This document shows, piece after piece, positions 1-9,488 of a stretch of 64,000 bases of DNA. The DNA comes from Planctomycetaceae bacterium (GTDB taxonomy: Bacteria; Planctomycetota; Planctomycetia; Pirellulales; Pirellulaceae). The notes under the pieces are model-generated. The model was not told the origin of the DNA. It did no database searches and saw nothing but the letters and a program-made list of their open reading frames with translations. A program made the translations under genes and the position numbers. The DNA is taken from assembly GCA_020638975.1 (NCBI GenBank), contig JACKHN010000006.1:1-64000 (forward strand), given 5' to 3'. The first letter of the stretch is position 1, and each line of letters opens with the position of its first letter.

Positions 1-45
1 GGCAAGACGCGCCGGCACGTCGACAGAGGGTGCCACACGCCGCAT
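1..45 (-). CDS. Possible 5' end of an unidentified gene, cut by the window edge
   Basis: An ATG at 45 on the minus strand opens a frame that stays open to the window edge (15 codons, beginning MRRVAPSVDV). An AAGAA-like purine stretch lies about 7 bases upstream. The frame is also the one that continues, without further stops, from the TAA that ends the upstream gene at 94-96. Too little is visible to assign a function, and this may only be non-coding sequence. Confidence 0.25.
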   Translation of the reverse strand, partial: MRRVAPSVDVPARLA

Positions 46-93
46 GCTGAATTCTTCGCGTGCGCCCCGAGATTTGTCGACGACTAACTCCAG

Positions 94-573
94 TTACTTA
101 TCATCCATGAAAATGCGAGCTGCACCGTCTTCTAGCAGAAGTTCGCGATAACGGACCTGCTCGTTGCGATATCGCAGCGCGAGTAGTTTCTGCTGCCGCA
201 GGACCTTCAGCTTCTCTTCCGTTTTGACCACGTCGAGCCTAGCTTCCTGACGGGTCAAGTAGAGCGCGGTCGTTCGACTGAAATCCCGTTCATAGACAAG
301 CGATCGATCTCTTTGAATCGCGAGTTCGGCTTCCGCGATCCGAATATCACGAGTCAATTCGCGTAGCTTGATTTCGTAGTCGACTTTGTCGTAGATCCTA
401 GAACCCAGTTCGGGTAGCGTCTCGTTAACATAGACTTTGCGAAATACGACGATCGGGTCGCAGCAACTCGCGGTCGGCAACTCCTCCACCATTGGTTGTT
501 CCGCAGTCACACCAGCCGAAACGCCACAGCACATCACCGAAAGTGTTAGAGTAAGCAATTTGCCGGTGTTCAT
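94..573 (-). CDS. Small exported coiled-coil protein, function unknown
   Basis: This encodes 159 residues. I chose the ATG at 573 over the longer frame (to 621) because the protein then begins with a normal signal peptide, MNTGKLLTLTLSVMCCGVSA, with likely cleavage after the following GVTA region. The mature part has a Cys-Cys pair (near residue 37) and from about residue 65 onwards a strongly charged, Arg/Glu/Leu-rich segment that looks like a long helix or coiled coil. No known domain is recognised. It is divergent from the oxidoreductase at 897. It probably acts in the periplasm or the cell envelope. Confidence 0.6.
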   Translation of the reverse strand: MNTGKLLTLTLSVMCCGVSAGVTAEQPMVEELPTASCCDPIVVFRKVYVNETLPELGSRIYDKVDYEIKLRELTRDIRIAEAELAIQRDRSLVYERDFSRTTALYLTRQEARLDVVKTEEKLKVLRQQKLLALRYRNEQVRYRELLLEDGAARIFMDDK

Positions 574-780
574 AGTGTGTCTCGCTGACAGATTTCGCGA
601 ACAGAGAAGGGTGAACCCCATAGGTTCCAGGGTAGTTGGGAGTCGCGAAACTTCAAGTTTTTGCCGACCCTCGACCGCGGCGACCTATTTCAAAAGACGT
701 GATCGCCGGCAGCGTTGGAAGAACTGTCTTTAGTCGTATAGAATTCTCTCGAACACCTCTCTTGCGGGGGTAGGCGATGA

Positions 781-809
781 TTGAAAGTCGCCGCGAGGCT
801 AGTTATGCT
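781..809 (+). promoter_or_regulatory. Putative sigma70-type promoter for the oxidoreductase at 897
   Basis: A TTGAAA hexamer at 781-786 is separated by 17 bases from TATGCT at 804-809. It lies about 90 bases upstream of the ATG at 897. The rest of the 574-896 divergent spacer shows no gene and no other strong signal. Confidence 0.4.
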
Positions 810-896
810 AGTTACCGCTTGTAGATTGCAGCTAAATCACACGACAGGCGTTTGCATAACGCTCGCCTTGAATAACCCCCGTTAAGGAGCAAAGGT

Positions 897-2252
897 ATGA
901 CTGACGCGAAGAAACCCGCCGAGAAAGACTCAACATCGCGACGCGATTTTATTAAAAAGTCGTCGATGCTGGTCGCTGGCGGAGCAGTTGTTGGTGGGAA
1001 CTTGAGCATCGCTCGTGCGGCTCATGCCTTTGGCAGTGATACGATTAAGATTGGTCTCGTCGGTTGCGGTGGGCGTGGCACGGGTGCCGCTGTTCAAGCA
1101 CTGAACACGATGACAAAGACCGACATCAACCCCAATGGCGAAGTTAAACTCGTCGCAATGGGCGACGCATTCGCTGATCGACTACAGGCGTGCTATCGCA
1201 CCGTAAAGGGGCAGCACGGCAATCACGCTGATGTGCCTAAGGATCGCCAGTTCGTTGGATTCGATGCCTATAAGAATGTGATCGACTCGGATATTGATCT
1301 GGTAATTCTAGCGACATCGCCTGGTTTCCGACCGTTGCATTTCGAGTATGCGGTCAACGCCGGTAAGCATGTGTTCATGGAAAAGCCTGTCGCCACCGAC
1401 CCCGCAGGTGTCCGCCGCGTGCTGGCTGCGAACGAAGTCGCGAAACAAAAGAACCTCGCGGTTGCCGTTGGCTTGCAGCGCCATCACGAAGATCGCTACT
1501 TGGAAACCATGAAGAAGATTTGGGACGGTGCCATCGGTGAATTGGTGATGACACGCGTGTACTGGAACGGTGGTGGTGTGTGGGTCCGCAACCGCCAGGA
1601 CGACCAGACTGAATTGGAATACCAGATGCGAAACTGGTACTACTTCAATTGGCTCTGCGGCGATCACATCAACGAGCAGCACATCCATAATCTCGACGTA
1701 AGCAACTGGCTAGTGCAAGGTTATCCTGTGGAATGCAACGGGATGGGGGGCCGCGAAGTTCGCAAGGGTACCGATCACGGCCAGATCTTCGATCATCACT
1801 TCTGCGAATACACCTACGACAACGGTGTAAAGATGATTAGCCAATGCCGCCACATTAAGAACTGCTGGAGCAACGTTTCCGAACACGCTCACGGCACGAA
1901 GGGGTACGCAGACCTGAGTGGCAAGATTTACAACTCCAAGAACGAGTTGATTTGGAGCCACGATGGCAAGGGCGACGGTCATCAGGTCGAGCACTACGAC
2001 TTGTTCGCAGCCCTTCGCCGTGGTGAGACGCCGAACGAAGGTGAATATGGAGCGAAGAGCACCATGACCGCGATTCTGGGTCGAATGGCGACTTACTCGG
2101 GCAAGGTCGTGAAATGGGATGACGCGATCAATTCCGAGAACGCGCTGGCCGATTTCGACAGCCTCACTTCGATGGATGACAAGGCACCGGTCCAACCGGA
2201 CGAGAATGGGAATTATCCCGTCCCAGTCCCCGGCGAAACAAAACCTGTCTAA
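897..2252 (+). CDS. Gfo/Idh/MocA family oxidoreductase with Tat signal
   Basis: A 451-residue NAD(P)-dependent oxidoreductase of the Gfo/Idh/MocA family, expected to oxidise or reduce a sugar or sugar derivative. The N-terminus has a twin-arginine signal (SRRDFIKKS, residues 14-22) followed by a hydrophobic stretch, so the folded, cofactor-loaded enzyme is probably exported to the periplasm. The Rossmann nucleotide-binding loop GLVGCGGRGTG (about residue 53) and the family EKP motif (HVFMEKPVATD, near residue 160) are present. An AAGGAG Shine-Dalgarno at 884-889 sits 7 bases before the ATG. The gene stands alone: a promoter-like sequence precedes it and an intrinsic terminator follows. The substrate cannot be told from sequence; such paralogues are very numerous in planctomycetes. 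Confidence 0.9.
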   Translation: MTDAKKPAEKDSTSRRDFIKKSSMLVAGGAVVGGNLSIARAAHAFGSDTIKIGLVGCGGRGTGAAVQALNTMTKTDINPNGEVKLVAMGDAFADRLQACYRTVKGQHGNHADVPKDRQFVGFDAYKNVIDSDIDLVILATSPGFRPLHFEYAVNAGKHVFMEKPVATDPAGVRRVLAANEVAKQKNLAVAVGLQRHHEDRYLETMKKIWDGAIGELVMTRVYWNGGGVWVRNRQDDQTELEYQMRNWYYFNWLCGDHINEQHIHNLDVSNWLVQGYPVECNGMGGREVRKGTDHGQIFDHHFCEYTYDNGVKMISQCRHIKNCWSNVSEHAHGTKGYADLSGKIYNSKNELIWSHDGKGDGHQVEHYDLFAALRRGETPNEGEYGAKSTMTAILGRMATYSGKVVKWDDAINSENALADFDSLTSMDDKAPVQPDENGNYPVPVPGETKPV

Positions 2253-2280
2253 GACCGCTTCTAACAAGAAATATCTAGCA

Positions 2281-2320
2281 CAGGGCAGCTCGGCCCCCCA
2301 CCGAGCTGCCCTGCTTTTTT
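2281..2320 (+). terminator. Intrinsic terminator of the oxidoreductase gene
   Basis: A perfect 13-bp GC-rich stem (2281-2293 with 2301-2313, CAGGGCAGCTCGG on the left) has a 7-base loop and is followed by C then six T residues. It lies 29 bases past the stop codon at 2252. Confidence 0.9.
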
Positions 2321-2420
2321 GTGGCTGACTTGCGAAAACGCTCGGTGCTGTCGCGAAACTTATGTTGTATTTTGCGAGTTCAATTGCGGGGTTTTACTGA
2401 AGTCAGCTGACCGGGCGCAT

Positions 2421-2456
2421 AGAAAAACCACTCGACTCAAGTGAATCGAGTGGTTT
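2421..2456 (-). terminator. Intrinsic terminator of the HU gene
   Basis: An 11-bp perfect stem (2425-2435 with 2446-2456, AAACCACTCGA) has a 10-base loop. Read on the minus strand, the stem runs into a T-rich tail (GGTTTTTCT). It lies 33 bases downstream of the HU stop codon. Confidence 0.85.
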
Positions 2457-2489
2457 AATTGGTTTATCGCAAGCGACAATGACGCAAGC

Positions 2490-2810
2490 TTAGACCATAT
2501 CCTTCAAGGCCTTCAGCGGTCGCACTTTCACGACATTGCGTGCTGGCTTGGGCGCGGCCCACACCATTTCGCCCGTCGCTGGGTTACGTACCTCACGCTT
2601 TGGCAAAGCCGGCTTGTTCTGACGAACAATCTTGCACAATCCTGGGATCGTGAAAGCACCAGGGCCTTTCTTGCCAACAGCCTTGCCAATCTCGGCAGTC
2701 ATCGCCTCGAAGACAGCTTGGACCTGCTTCTTCGTCAGGCCAGTCGCTTCGGCGATGTTGGTGAGGATTTCAGTCTTTGTGGGCGGTTTTGTGGCTGCCA
2801 CTTTTGCCAT
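2490..2810 (-). CDS. HU family DNA-binding protein
   Basis: A 106-residue histone-like protein that would bind and bend DNA as a dimer. Residues 10-60 match the HU/IHF helical body (TKTEILTNIAEATGLTKKQV, then AVFEAMTAEIGKAVGKKGPG), followed by the DNA-binding arm with RNPATGEMV, the family signature around the intercalating proline. The usual length is about 90 residues; the extra residues are a short N-terminal MAKVAATKPP extension and a basic C-terminal tail. A TAAGGAGG Shine-Dalgarno (2821-2828 on the plus strand) precedes the ATG by 10 bases. A strong terminator follows, so this is a monocistronic gene. Confidence 0.95.
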   Translation of the reverse strand: MAKVAATKPPTKTEILTNIAEATGLTKKQVQAVFEAMTAEIGKAVGKKGPGAFTIPGLCKIVRQNKPALPKREVRNPATGEMVWAAPKPARNVVKVRPLKALKDMV

Positions 2811-3259
2811 GGCGGTTTACCCTCCTTAGTAAGGTTTACCTGAGTTATAGGACCACACGTCTATTGACGCTCAGAACGCGATGATTAGAAGCATTAAAAG
2901 CAAAATTGCAACTAGGCCAAACGCGAAAACACCGCAAAAACTACGAAAAGCTCAAAGCTTGCCGGCTTTCACCAGGTTGTTCCACAGAAGGCGAATCGTT
3001 CGCTCACGCCCTCAATCGACCCGCCCATCGTCGTTTTGGCACGTATGTTTAACTACGAAAACGAAAACTTGCCACAGTCCTCCTATTTTAATAAGATTCT
3101 TTTTCACAACGAGTTAGGACGAGCGGCTTGGCCAATCAGGGACGCGACACCAGCATCGTTAGGCTTTCGGGATGTTAAGCCAGCGTCGGACGGTTCGCAC
3201 GACCAAGATAATGGCTGGGACGTTGCTACCCGCTTATTTATGAAAAGAGCCGATTTCTG
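2811..3259. other. Divergent intergenic region between HU and the propeller/TPR gene
   Basis: The 449 bp hold the HU Shine-Dalgarno and a TATAAC-like -10 hexamer for HU near 2845-2850, without a convincing -35. The part from about 2885 to 3110 is noticeably AT-rich compared with the surroundings. A 74-codon open frame ends at 3260 in an ATGA overlap with the next gene, but it has no ribosome binding site and no recognisable protein, so I did not call it. Confidence 0.5.
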
Positions 3260-6200
3260 ATGAAAACCGCTGCCAGATCGGTCCAAAACGCCCTTCTCTT
3301 GCTCTCAGCCACGCTGATTTTGCTCGTTGCAGGGCTTGGCGTGCAAGCCCAAGACGAGAGCGCAGGCTCTTCATTTCGCTCTGCCCCCCGCCCGCTCCGA
3401 CAGCGACTTGTCAGGGCAACCCAAGCGATTGAAGAACGACGCTACGGTGATGCGGTTGTCGAACTCGGGGCGATATTGTCCGAGGAAACGGGTGACGACT
3501 TGGGTGAGGACATAGGACAGGACTTCTTCTACGGGTCACTCAACACGATCGTGGTCCGCTCAAGTCTAAAGGGCGAAGCCGAACGATTGCTTGGTTCACT
3601 TCCGGAAACCGCTCGCGAACTCTATGAGCTTCAATTCGGAGCCGACGCGAAGGAGTTGCTCGAATTGGCGGCGGCCAGTGGCGACATCAGCCAGCTGACC
3701 GAGGTAACACGCAAATACTTTCACACAGCCGCCGGTTACGAGGCAACGTTGTTATTGGGGCGATTGCAACTTGACAGGGGCCACCCGCTGGCCGCAGCGA
3801 TGAGCATGCAACGCCTCCTGAATGTGCCGAACGCGTCACGGCGTTTTGAGCCGGAGTTATCCCTCGTCTCCGCCGCGTGTTGGGCCCGAGCGAATCGTCC
3901 GGACAAGGCGCGTGAAGCTTTGAAACGACTACATGAGCGCGTTCCGAGTTTCGCGCTTCCGATTGGTGGAGAACGTGTCACCGATTTCTTGAGCGACACG
4001 CAGATCGAGCTTTGGCTGACGAACCAACTTGCTGGGAAGCTGAATCGAACTGCCGCAGAAGCAACGGATTGGTTGATGTTTCGAGGCGATGCGACTCGAA
4101 ACGCGGCCAGTGCTGGCGACGTGCCGCTGCCAAACTTCCGATGGCGCGTGCCGACTGCGTCGGACCCTACCGACGAAAGTCTCATCGAGGAAATTCGCGT
4201 CGACAAAATCGAACAAGGCATCGCCGCACTACCTTCCGTGCAACCGCTGGCGGTAGGCGATGTCGTGCTGATGAGAACGCCCGAGCGGCTGTTGGCGATC
4301 GATTTCGAGACGGGTAAGCGAGTCTGGGAGTATCCGTGGTGGAGCGCGTCCGATGAAGATGTATCGCTCACGAATCGCTCGAGTACGGGTGGCGATGAAT
4401 TGTCGACGCGCCGCGAGAAACGTTTTCAACGCCTCTGGCAGGACGCGGCCTATGGACAGATCAGCAGTGATGGCAAAGCGGTATACATGCTGGATGAGCT
4501 TCATTATGCGATGCCGATGGGGGGAACATTTCGTCCTGGCATTGGTGGTCTTCGATTTCGCAATCAGGATTCGCCGAAGAGCTATAACCAGCTGGTTGCT
4601 TTAGACCTCAAGCGGCAAGGTTCGTTGCGTTGGATGGTTGGCGGAGAAACAGGCTTAGACGAGCCGAAATTGGCTGGTGCCTTCTTCCTTGGTGCGCCGC
4701 TGCCCTTATCCGGATACTTGTACGCCATGGCGGAAATCGGCGACAACATTCAACTCGTTGTCATCGACGCAGCGACCGGGAAGCAGGAATGGTCGCAACA
4801 GTTGAGCCTTGTCGAAACGACACCGATCGACGAAGACATCGTTCGTCGTCTGGCCGGAGCGACGCCCTCGTATTCAGACGGCGTGTTGATTTGCCCGACA
4901 TCGGCCGGTGCGGTTGTCGCGGTTGATATTTCCACGCGATCATTGATGTGGGGATATCAGTACAAAAACGCGCCCCGCACCAGTCCGTTCGCCTTCAATC
5001 GCGGTTTTGCTTTTCGTCCGGATCAGGTGGAACAGACGTGGATGGATGCTTCAGTGACCATCAGCGACGGCGCGGCCCTCGTCACGCCTATCGACGAAGA
5101 AAAGTTTATCTGTCTTGACCTGGACATGGAGAAAGGCAAGGCCCGTTGGGAGGTGCCTCGCGAAGGTGATTTGGCAGATGCCTTATATGTCGGTTGTGTT
5201 CACGAAGGGCGAGCCCTTGTGGTCTGCAAGCAGAAACTTGTATCGCTCGACATGAAGACGGGAACACCGACTTGGAAGAACCCGACCGACTTGGCCCGCG
5301 TCGATGCTGAGATGCCCAGCGGTCGCGGATTCCGAAGCGGCGACTACTACTTCCTTCCGACGACCACCTCGTCATTGCTAAAAATTTCGTTGGCCGACGG
5401 ACAAATCGTAAGCCGAACTGCGACCCCGGCACCGTTGGGCAACTTGATCTGTTACAAGAACGAAGTCGTCACGCACTCGGCGGGTTCGGTGGAAGCCTAC
5501 TACCAGACGTCGGCTCTACGATCTCGCGTGGCTGCACGCTTGGAGCAGAACGCCGATGATTCGTGGGCGCTCGCTCGTCAAGGCGAACTTTTGCTACACG
5601 ATGGAAAGAGTGAAGAAGCGCTGCGTGTGTTGCGTCGTGCCCACGAGTTGGATCCCAACGACGACGCGGTTCGCAGCTTGCTTGTCTCCACGTTTCTGGC
5701 TGCCATCAAGTTGGATTTTGCTGCTCATCGTGAACTGTCCGAACAGGTTCAGCCGTTGATCGATTTGCCTTCACAGCTCGCTGAATTCTGGCGATTGACG
5801 GCGGAAGGATATCATGCGTCTGGTGAGTTGAGTCGCGCGGTAGACGCTTACCTCGCTCTTGCGGATCTTGGTTCGAAGTCGTCGAATGGGCAAGAGATGT
5901 CGGAACCTTTGCTGATCGAGCAAGATTCAACTTGGTCCGTGCGATCGGATCGTTGGATACAGGCGAGACTCGCTGAGTTATTCGAATCGGACGATGAAGC
6001 CGTCCGCAACAAGCTCGCCAGCTACATCACGCAACGAGCCGCGTCGAGCGAGGATCGATCACTGGCCGAGCTTCAGCACGACCTTGATCACTTTGGCTTT
6101 CACGACGCATGTGCACCGCTTCGTCTGGTTTTTGCCGATCGATTGATCGAAGCGAAGCGATTCGTCGAAGCGGAGATGTTGCTGGCCCCGTTGCGCGATC

Positions 6201-7966
6201 AGGGCGATCGAACGCTGGCGGGTGCTGCGACGGCTCGTATGGCTTTGTTGTACGCACACGCCGGCGAATCCGCCTCCGCAGCCCAACTCTATGAAGAACT
6301 CGGTCGAGAGTTCTCTTCGACCGTATGTATCGGCGAGAAGACAGGTGCCGACTTGCTGTCGCAAGCTCGAGCCGATCCTGCACTACGCGACAACTTTGGT
6401 CTGCAACGTCCTTGGCCGTGGGGCGCCTCGGAAGTCGAAGAGAAACCGGGACAATCCAGTTCCGAAGTGCTATCCCGTTTGATGACGCTTCCTGTTTACA
6501 CCGATCAAGGCGTATCGACCGGCGGAGTTACATTTGGCTTCGACACACGTTTTAATGCCGTCGTTGCTCGTGATCACTCCGGCAAAAAGATGATGGAGAT
6601 CTCCATCGACCGCGTCCGCCAGAACGGCTTGGACCAAGCTCATTTGCTCGGAAAGCTGGGGGTGGTCTATTTCGGAGCAGATCTGATTGGGGTCGACATG
6701 CTCGCTGATACCCTCAAGCGAAATGAACCCGTTCGTTGGCGTTTGGCCGTCACTTCCCGAACCTCTGACCTAGAACGAGCACGCCCGTTCCAACCGCCGT
6801 TCGACCCCTTGCCGCGCCCGTTGCAGACAAACCTCGACGACACCGGACACGCGGTGAGTTCGCTCGGGCCGGTGACACGACAAGGCGTCGTCTATCAAAG
6901 AAACCGCACGTTGAATTGCGTCGATCCGCTGACCGGTCGCTTGGCTTGGTCGCAGAGTGGCATCGAGCAAGGTGCGACCATCTCGGGCGACGCGAATGTT
7001 GTGGTCGTCATACCGCCTACCGAAAGCGTTGCAACGATCTATCGCATGGCCGATGGAAAAGATCTTGGAAAACGCGATCTCCCCGCCGAAGCATCTCGCT
7101 GGACGACCGCCGAGCGGTTTGTGTTGGCCTGGGATACGCATGACGGAAGGTATCGACTGTACCTTCGCGACATTTGGGAGCAGCGAGACGTGTGGTCCGA
7201 GGACGTGAGCGATGGTGCCAAAGCAACGTTGATGGAAGACGGCATGTTGGCGCTGCTCGATACCAACGGACGCTTCGTGATGCACTCGTTGACCAGTGAC
7301 CACGTGCTGGTTCGAACGCGGCTGGAGCGTGACGACCATTTGCACTCGCTGCGAGTTGTCCCGAGCGGCGACGATTACATCTTGTTTGCGAATACTGAAA
7401 CGAGCCAGAGCCAGTCAGTATCGACAACGGTGCGACACGCCCATCCTTTCAACTCGCCGGTCGCCAGCAGCCGCATGTATATGATCGATCGGCAGACGGG
7501 GCGACTGCGTTGGCAAGTTCCCGCATTCATTGATGAGCACGGGTTCGTGCTCCAGCAACCATCGAACTCGCCAGCCTTGTGGTTCGTGCGAAACGTTTCC
7601 AACTCGCAAAATGTACTCGCGCCCGATAACGTCAAGCAGGCTTCGGTCCTTTGTATCGACCGTCGCGATGGACGAGTGCTGTATTCTAAGGAAGACATCT
7701 CGACCCAAGTCAACGAATTCAATGTCGTCTCGAACGAGTCGGGCACGAAGTCGACGATTTCGCTGCCAGGACAATCGATCACCATCACCTTCACCGACGC
7801 CCCCACACCGCCCACGCCGCCAGCTCAGACTGGCACAGCGTCGAGCCTGACTTCGAGCGGCAGTAGTTTGGCGAACATTGCCGGATCGCTATTCAATTCG
7901 CTCAAGCAGCGGTCTGGTGCCGAGTTGCAGGACACGCCCTTTGACGACGAGTCCCCCAAAAACTGA
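3260..7966 (+). CDS. Large exported PQQ-like beta-propeller and TPR protein
   Basis: 1568 residues. The N-terminus is a signal peptide (MKTAARSVQNALLLLSATLI, cleavage probably after VQAQ). Repeated propeller blades of the PQQ/quinoprotein type are visible as A-x-D-x-x-TG-x-x-x-W units: LAIDFETGKRVWEYPW, VIDAATGKQEWSQ, LDMKTGTPTWKNP, CVDPLTGRLAWSQ and MIDRQTGRLRWQVP. They lie in two groups, about residues 320-720 and 1220-1520. Between them is a helical TPR-like region (about 750-1040, with GKSEEALRVLRRAHELDPND). It is probably a periplasmic or outer-membrane-associated scaffold; nothing indicates that it binds PQQ or is an enzyme. The start is supported by the signal peptide. The MoxR/vWA block follows about 450 bp downstream. 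Confidence 0.85.
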   Translation: MKTAARSVQNALLLLSATLILLVAGLGVQAQDESAGSSFRSAPRPLRQRLVRATQAIEERRYGDAVVELGAILSEETGDDLGEDIGQDFFYGSLNTIVVRSSLKGEAERLLGSLPETARELYELQFGADAKELLELAAASGDISQLTEVTRKYFHTAAGYEATLLLGRLQLDRGHPLAAAMSMQRLLNVPNASRRFEPELSLVSAACWARANRPDKAREALKRLHERVPSFALPIGGERVTDFLSDTQIELWLTNQLAGKLNRTAAEATDWLMFRGDATRNAASAGDVPLPNFRWRVPTASDPTDESLIEEIRVDKIEQGIAALPSVQPLAVGDVVLMRTPERLLAIDFETGKRVWEYPWWSASDEDVSLTNRSSTGGDELSTRREKRFQRLWQDAAYGQISSDGKAVYMLDELHYAMPMGGTFRPGIGGLRFRNQDSPKSYNQLVALDLKRQGSLRWMVGGETGLDEPKLAGAFFLGAPLPLSGYLYAMAEIGDNIQLVVIDAATGKQEWSQQLSLVETTPIDEDIVRRLAGATPSYSDGVLICPTSAGAVVAVDISTRSLMWGYQYKNAPRTSPFAFNRGFAFRPDQVEQTWMDASVTISDGAALVTPIDEEKFICLDLDMEKGKARWEVPREGDLADALYVGCVHEGRALVVCKQKLVSLDMKTGTPTWKNPTDLARVDAEMPSGRGFRSGDYYFLPTTTSSLLKISLADGQIVSRTATPAPLGNLICYKNEVVTHSAGSVEAYYQTSALRSRVAARLEQNADDSWALARQGELLLHDGKSEEALRVLRRAHELDPNDDAVRSLLVSTFLAAIKLDFAAHRELSEQVQPLIDLPSQLAEFWRLTAEGYHASGELSRAVDAYLALADLGSKSSNGQEMSEPLLIEQDSTWSVRSDRWIQARLAELFESDDEAVRNKLASYITQRAASSEDRSLAELQHDLDHFGFHDACAPLRLVFADRLIEAKRFVEAEMLLAPLRDQGDRTLAGAATARMALLYAHAGESASAAQLYEELGREFSSTVCIGEKTGADLLSQARADPALRDNFGLQRPWPWGASEVEEKPGQSSSEVLSRLMTLPVYTDQGVSTGGVTFGFDTRFNAVVARDHSGKKMMEISIDRVRQNGLDQAHLLGKLGVVYFGADLIGVDMLADTLKRNEPVRWRLAVTSRTSDLERARPFQPPFDPLPRPLQTNLDDTGHAVSSLGPVTRQGVVYQRNRTLNCVDPLTGRLAWSQSGIEQGATISGDANVVVVIPPTESVATIYRMADGKDLGKRDLPAEASRWTTAERFVLAWDTHDGRYRLYLRDIWEQRDVWSEDVSDGAKATLMEDGMLALLDTNGRFVMHSLTSDHVLVRTRLERDDHLHSLRVVPSGDDYILFANTETSQSQSVSTTVRHAHPFNSPVASSRMYMIDRQTGRLRWQVPAFIDEHGFVLQQPSNSPALWFVRNVSNSQNVLAPDNVKQASVLCIDRRDGRVLYSKEDISTQVNEFNVVSNESGTKSTISLPGQSITITFTDAPTPPTPPAQTGTASSLTSSGSSLANIAGSLFNSLKQRSGAELQDTPFDDESPKN

Positions 7967-8127
7967 CGCCTCCCACCTGTAAAGTATGCGAATCAGATAG
8001 ACTAGGTAAAACTTAACCAAGTGCTACACTCGTACAGAGTCGTAGCGAATGGGGCGGGTGTGAAATCCATCCGTCCCAAAAGGAACTATCGACACTAGAC
8101 TCACGAACGGATCATCCCGACCAATGC

Positions 8128-8270
8128 TGGAGTCCAATACCGCTTGATTAGTGAGCCGTAGGCGCTAGCCTCGGGCCTCGAAGAATCCACGTTTTGAGGC
8201 AACAAGGCCCGCGGCTAGCGCCGTCGGCTCACGTAGGGCCGGTCCCTGATTAAGCGGTATTGGGCTTTAG
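8128..8270. repeat. Palindromic repeat element, MITE-like
   Basis: Imperfect terminal inverted repeats, whose clearest part is CCAATACCGCTT near 8134-8145 and its complement near 8252-8263, enclose a second inverted pair (GTGAGCCGTAGGCGCTAGCC and its near complement). The element occupies much of the 454-bp gap between the propeller gene and moxR, which otherwise shows no gene. I could not see a convincing target-site duplication. Confidence 0.7.
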
Positions 8271-8420
8271 CCTGCTGCGAGCAAGACGCACAAACGAACC
8301 ACCCCGAACGATGATTCATTGAACCTGATGATTGAAGCGACGCGATCCAAGAACTGTGAATTCTGATCCCCCAGCCGCATCGGACGGCGGCTTTGTTGAA
8401 CTTTATTGAGGTGCTATCGC

Positions 8421-9488
8421 ATGGCCACAGAGGGTCACAACCACGAGACGCCCAACCTTGACGAATCCGCCGTGCGCAAGCTCGGCGAGGCGCGTGAAAA
8501 AATTACCGAGCAACTGTCGCAGATCATCGTCGGCCAACAGCAGGTGATCGAAGAGCTGTTGATCTGTCTGTTCAGCCGCGGCCACTGCTTGCTTGAAGGT
8601 GTGCCAGGATTAGCGAAGACGCTCTTGATCAGTACGCTCTCTCGCACGCTAAACCTTTCGTTCAGCCGCATTCAGTTCACGCCCGATCTGATGCCGGCCG
8701 ACATTACGGGCACCGAGATCATCGAAGAGAATCGGACGACAGGAGCTCGCGAGCGTCGATTTCTCGAAGGCCCCTTATTCGCCAACGTCGTTCTCGCCGA
8801 CGAGATCAACCGCACGCCTCCGAAGACGCAAGCCGCGTTGCTGGAAGCCATGCAGGAGCGCCAGGTCACGGTGGGTCGCGTGCAGCATCAACTCAGCGAT
8901 CCATTCTTCGTCCTCGCGACACAAAACCCGATCGAACAGGAAGGCACGTATCCGCTGCCCGAAGCGCAACAAGACCGCTTCATGTTCAAGGTCTTCGTGC
9001 ATTACCCCAGCTTCGACGAGGAGTTTGAAGTTGCTCGACGCACAACCAGTTCGCAATTGAACAACGTCTCGCCGATGCTGAGTGGAGAAGAGATTCTCGA
9101 ACTGCAACGAATCGTCCGCGAAGTGCCCGTCTCGGATCATGTCATTCGCTATGCACTGTCGCTCGTTCGGCAGACTCGCGTAAGAAGCCCGGGCATTCCG
9201 GACTTTGTGGAAGACATGGTCGGTTGGGGAGCGGGTCCGCGAGCCGTTCAGTTCCTGATTCTGGGAGGCAAGGCTCGCGCGTTGCTTCATGGTCGAACGC
9301 ATGTATCGACCGACGATATTCAGGCGTTGGCCAAACCTGTGCTGCGTCATCGACTGGTCGTTAACTTTGCCGCGGAAAGCGACGGCATAACGCAAGACGA
9401 CATCATCGACCGTCTGCTCGCTGTGACTCCCACCAAGGAAGACGAACTCACCACCGATGCCCGATTCCAAAAGATTTTTGCATCCTGA
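8421..9488 (+). CDS. MoxR family AAA+ ATPase
   Basis: 355 residues. MoxR ATPases act as chaperones with vWA-domain partners, inserting cofactors or maturing envelope complexes. The Walker A motif is GVPGLAKTLL (about residue 61), Walker B is VVLADEIN (about residue 120), and sensor 1 is VLATQNPIEQEGTYPLPEAQ, a hallmark of the family. The ATG at 8421 is preferred to a TTG five codons upstream, because a TGAGGTG ribosome binding site lies 7 bases before it. The end overlaps the DUF58 gene by 32 bp, which suggests translational coupling within a moxR-DUF58-batA-vWA operon. Confidence 0.95.
   Translation: MATEGHNHETPNLDESAVRKLGEAREKITEQLSQIIVGQQQVIEELLICLFSRGHCLLEGVPGLAKTLLISTLSRTLNLSFSRIQFTPDLMPADITGTEIIEENRTTGARERRFLEGPLFANVVLADEINRTPPKTQAALLEAMQERQVTVGRVQHQLSDPFFVLATQNPIEQEGTYPLPEAQQDRFMFKVFVHYPSFDEEFEVARRTTSSQLNNVSPMLSGEEILELQRIVREVPVSDHVIRYALSLVRQTRVRSPGIPDFVEDMVGWGAGPRAVQFLILGGKARALLHGRTHVSTDDIQALAKPVLRHRLVVNFAAESDGITQDDIIDRLLAVTPTKEDELTTDARFQKIFAS

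Noticed and set aside
3036..3260. 74-codon frame ending in an ATGA overlap with the propeller gene
   Set aside because: It starts at a TTG without a ribosome binding site and the protein looks random; the overlap is probably chance.
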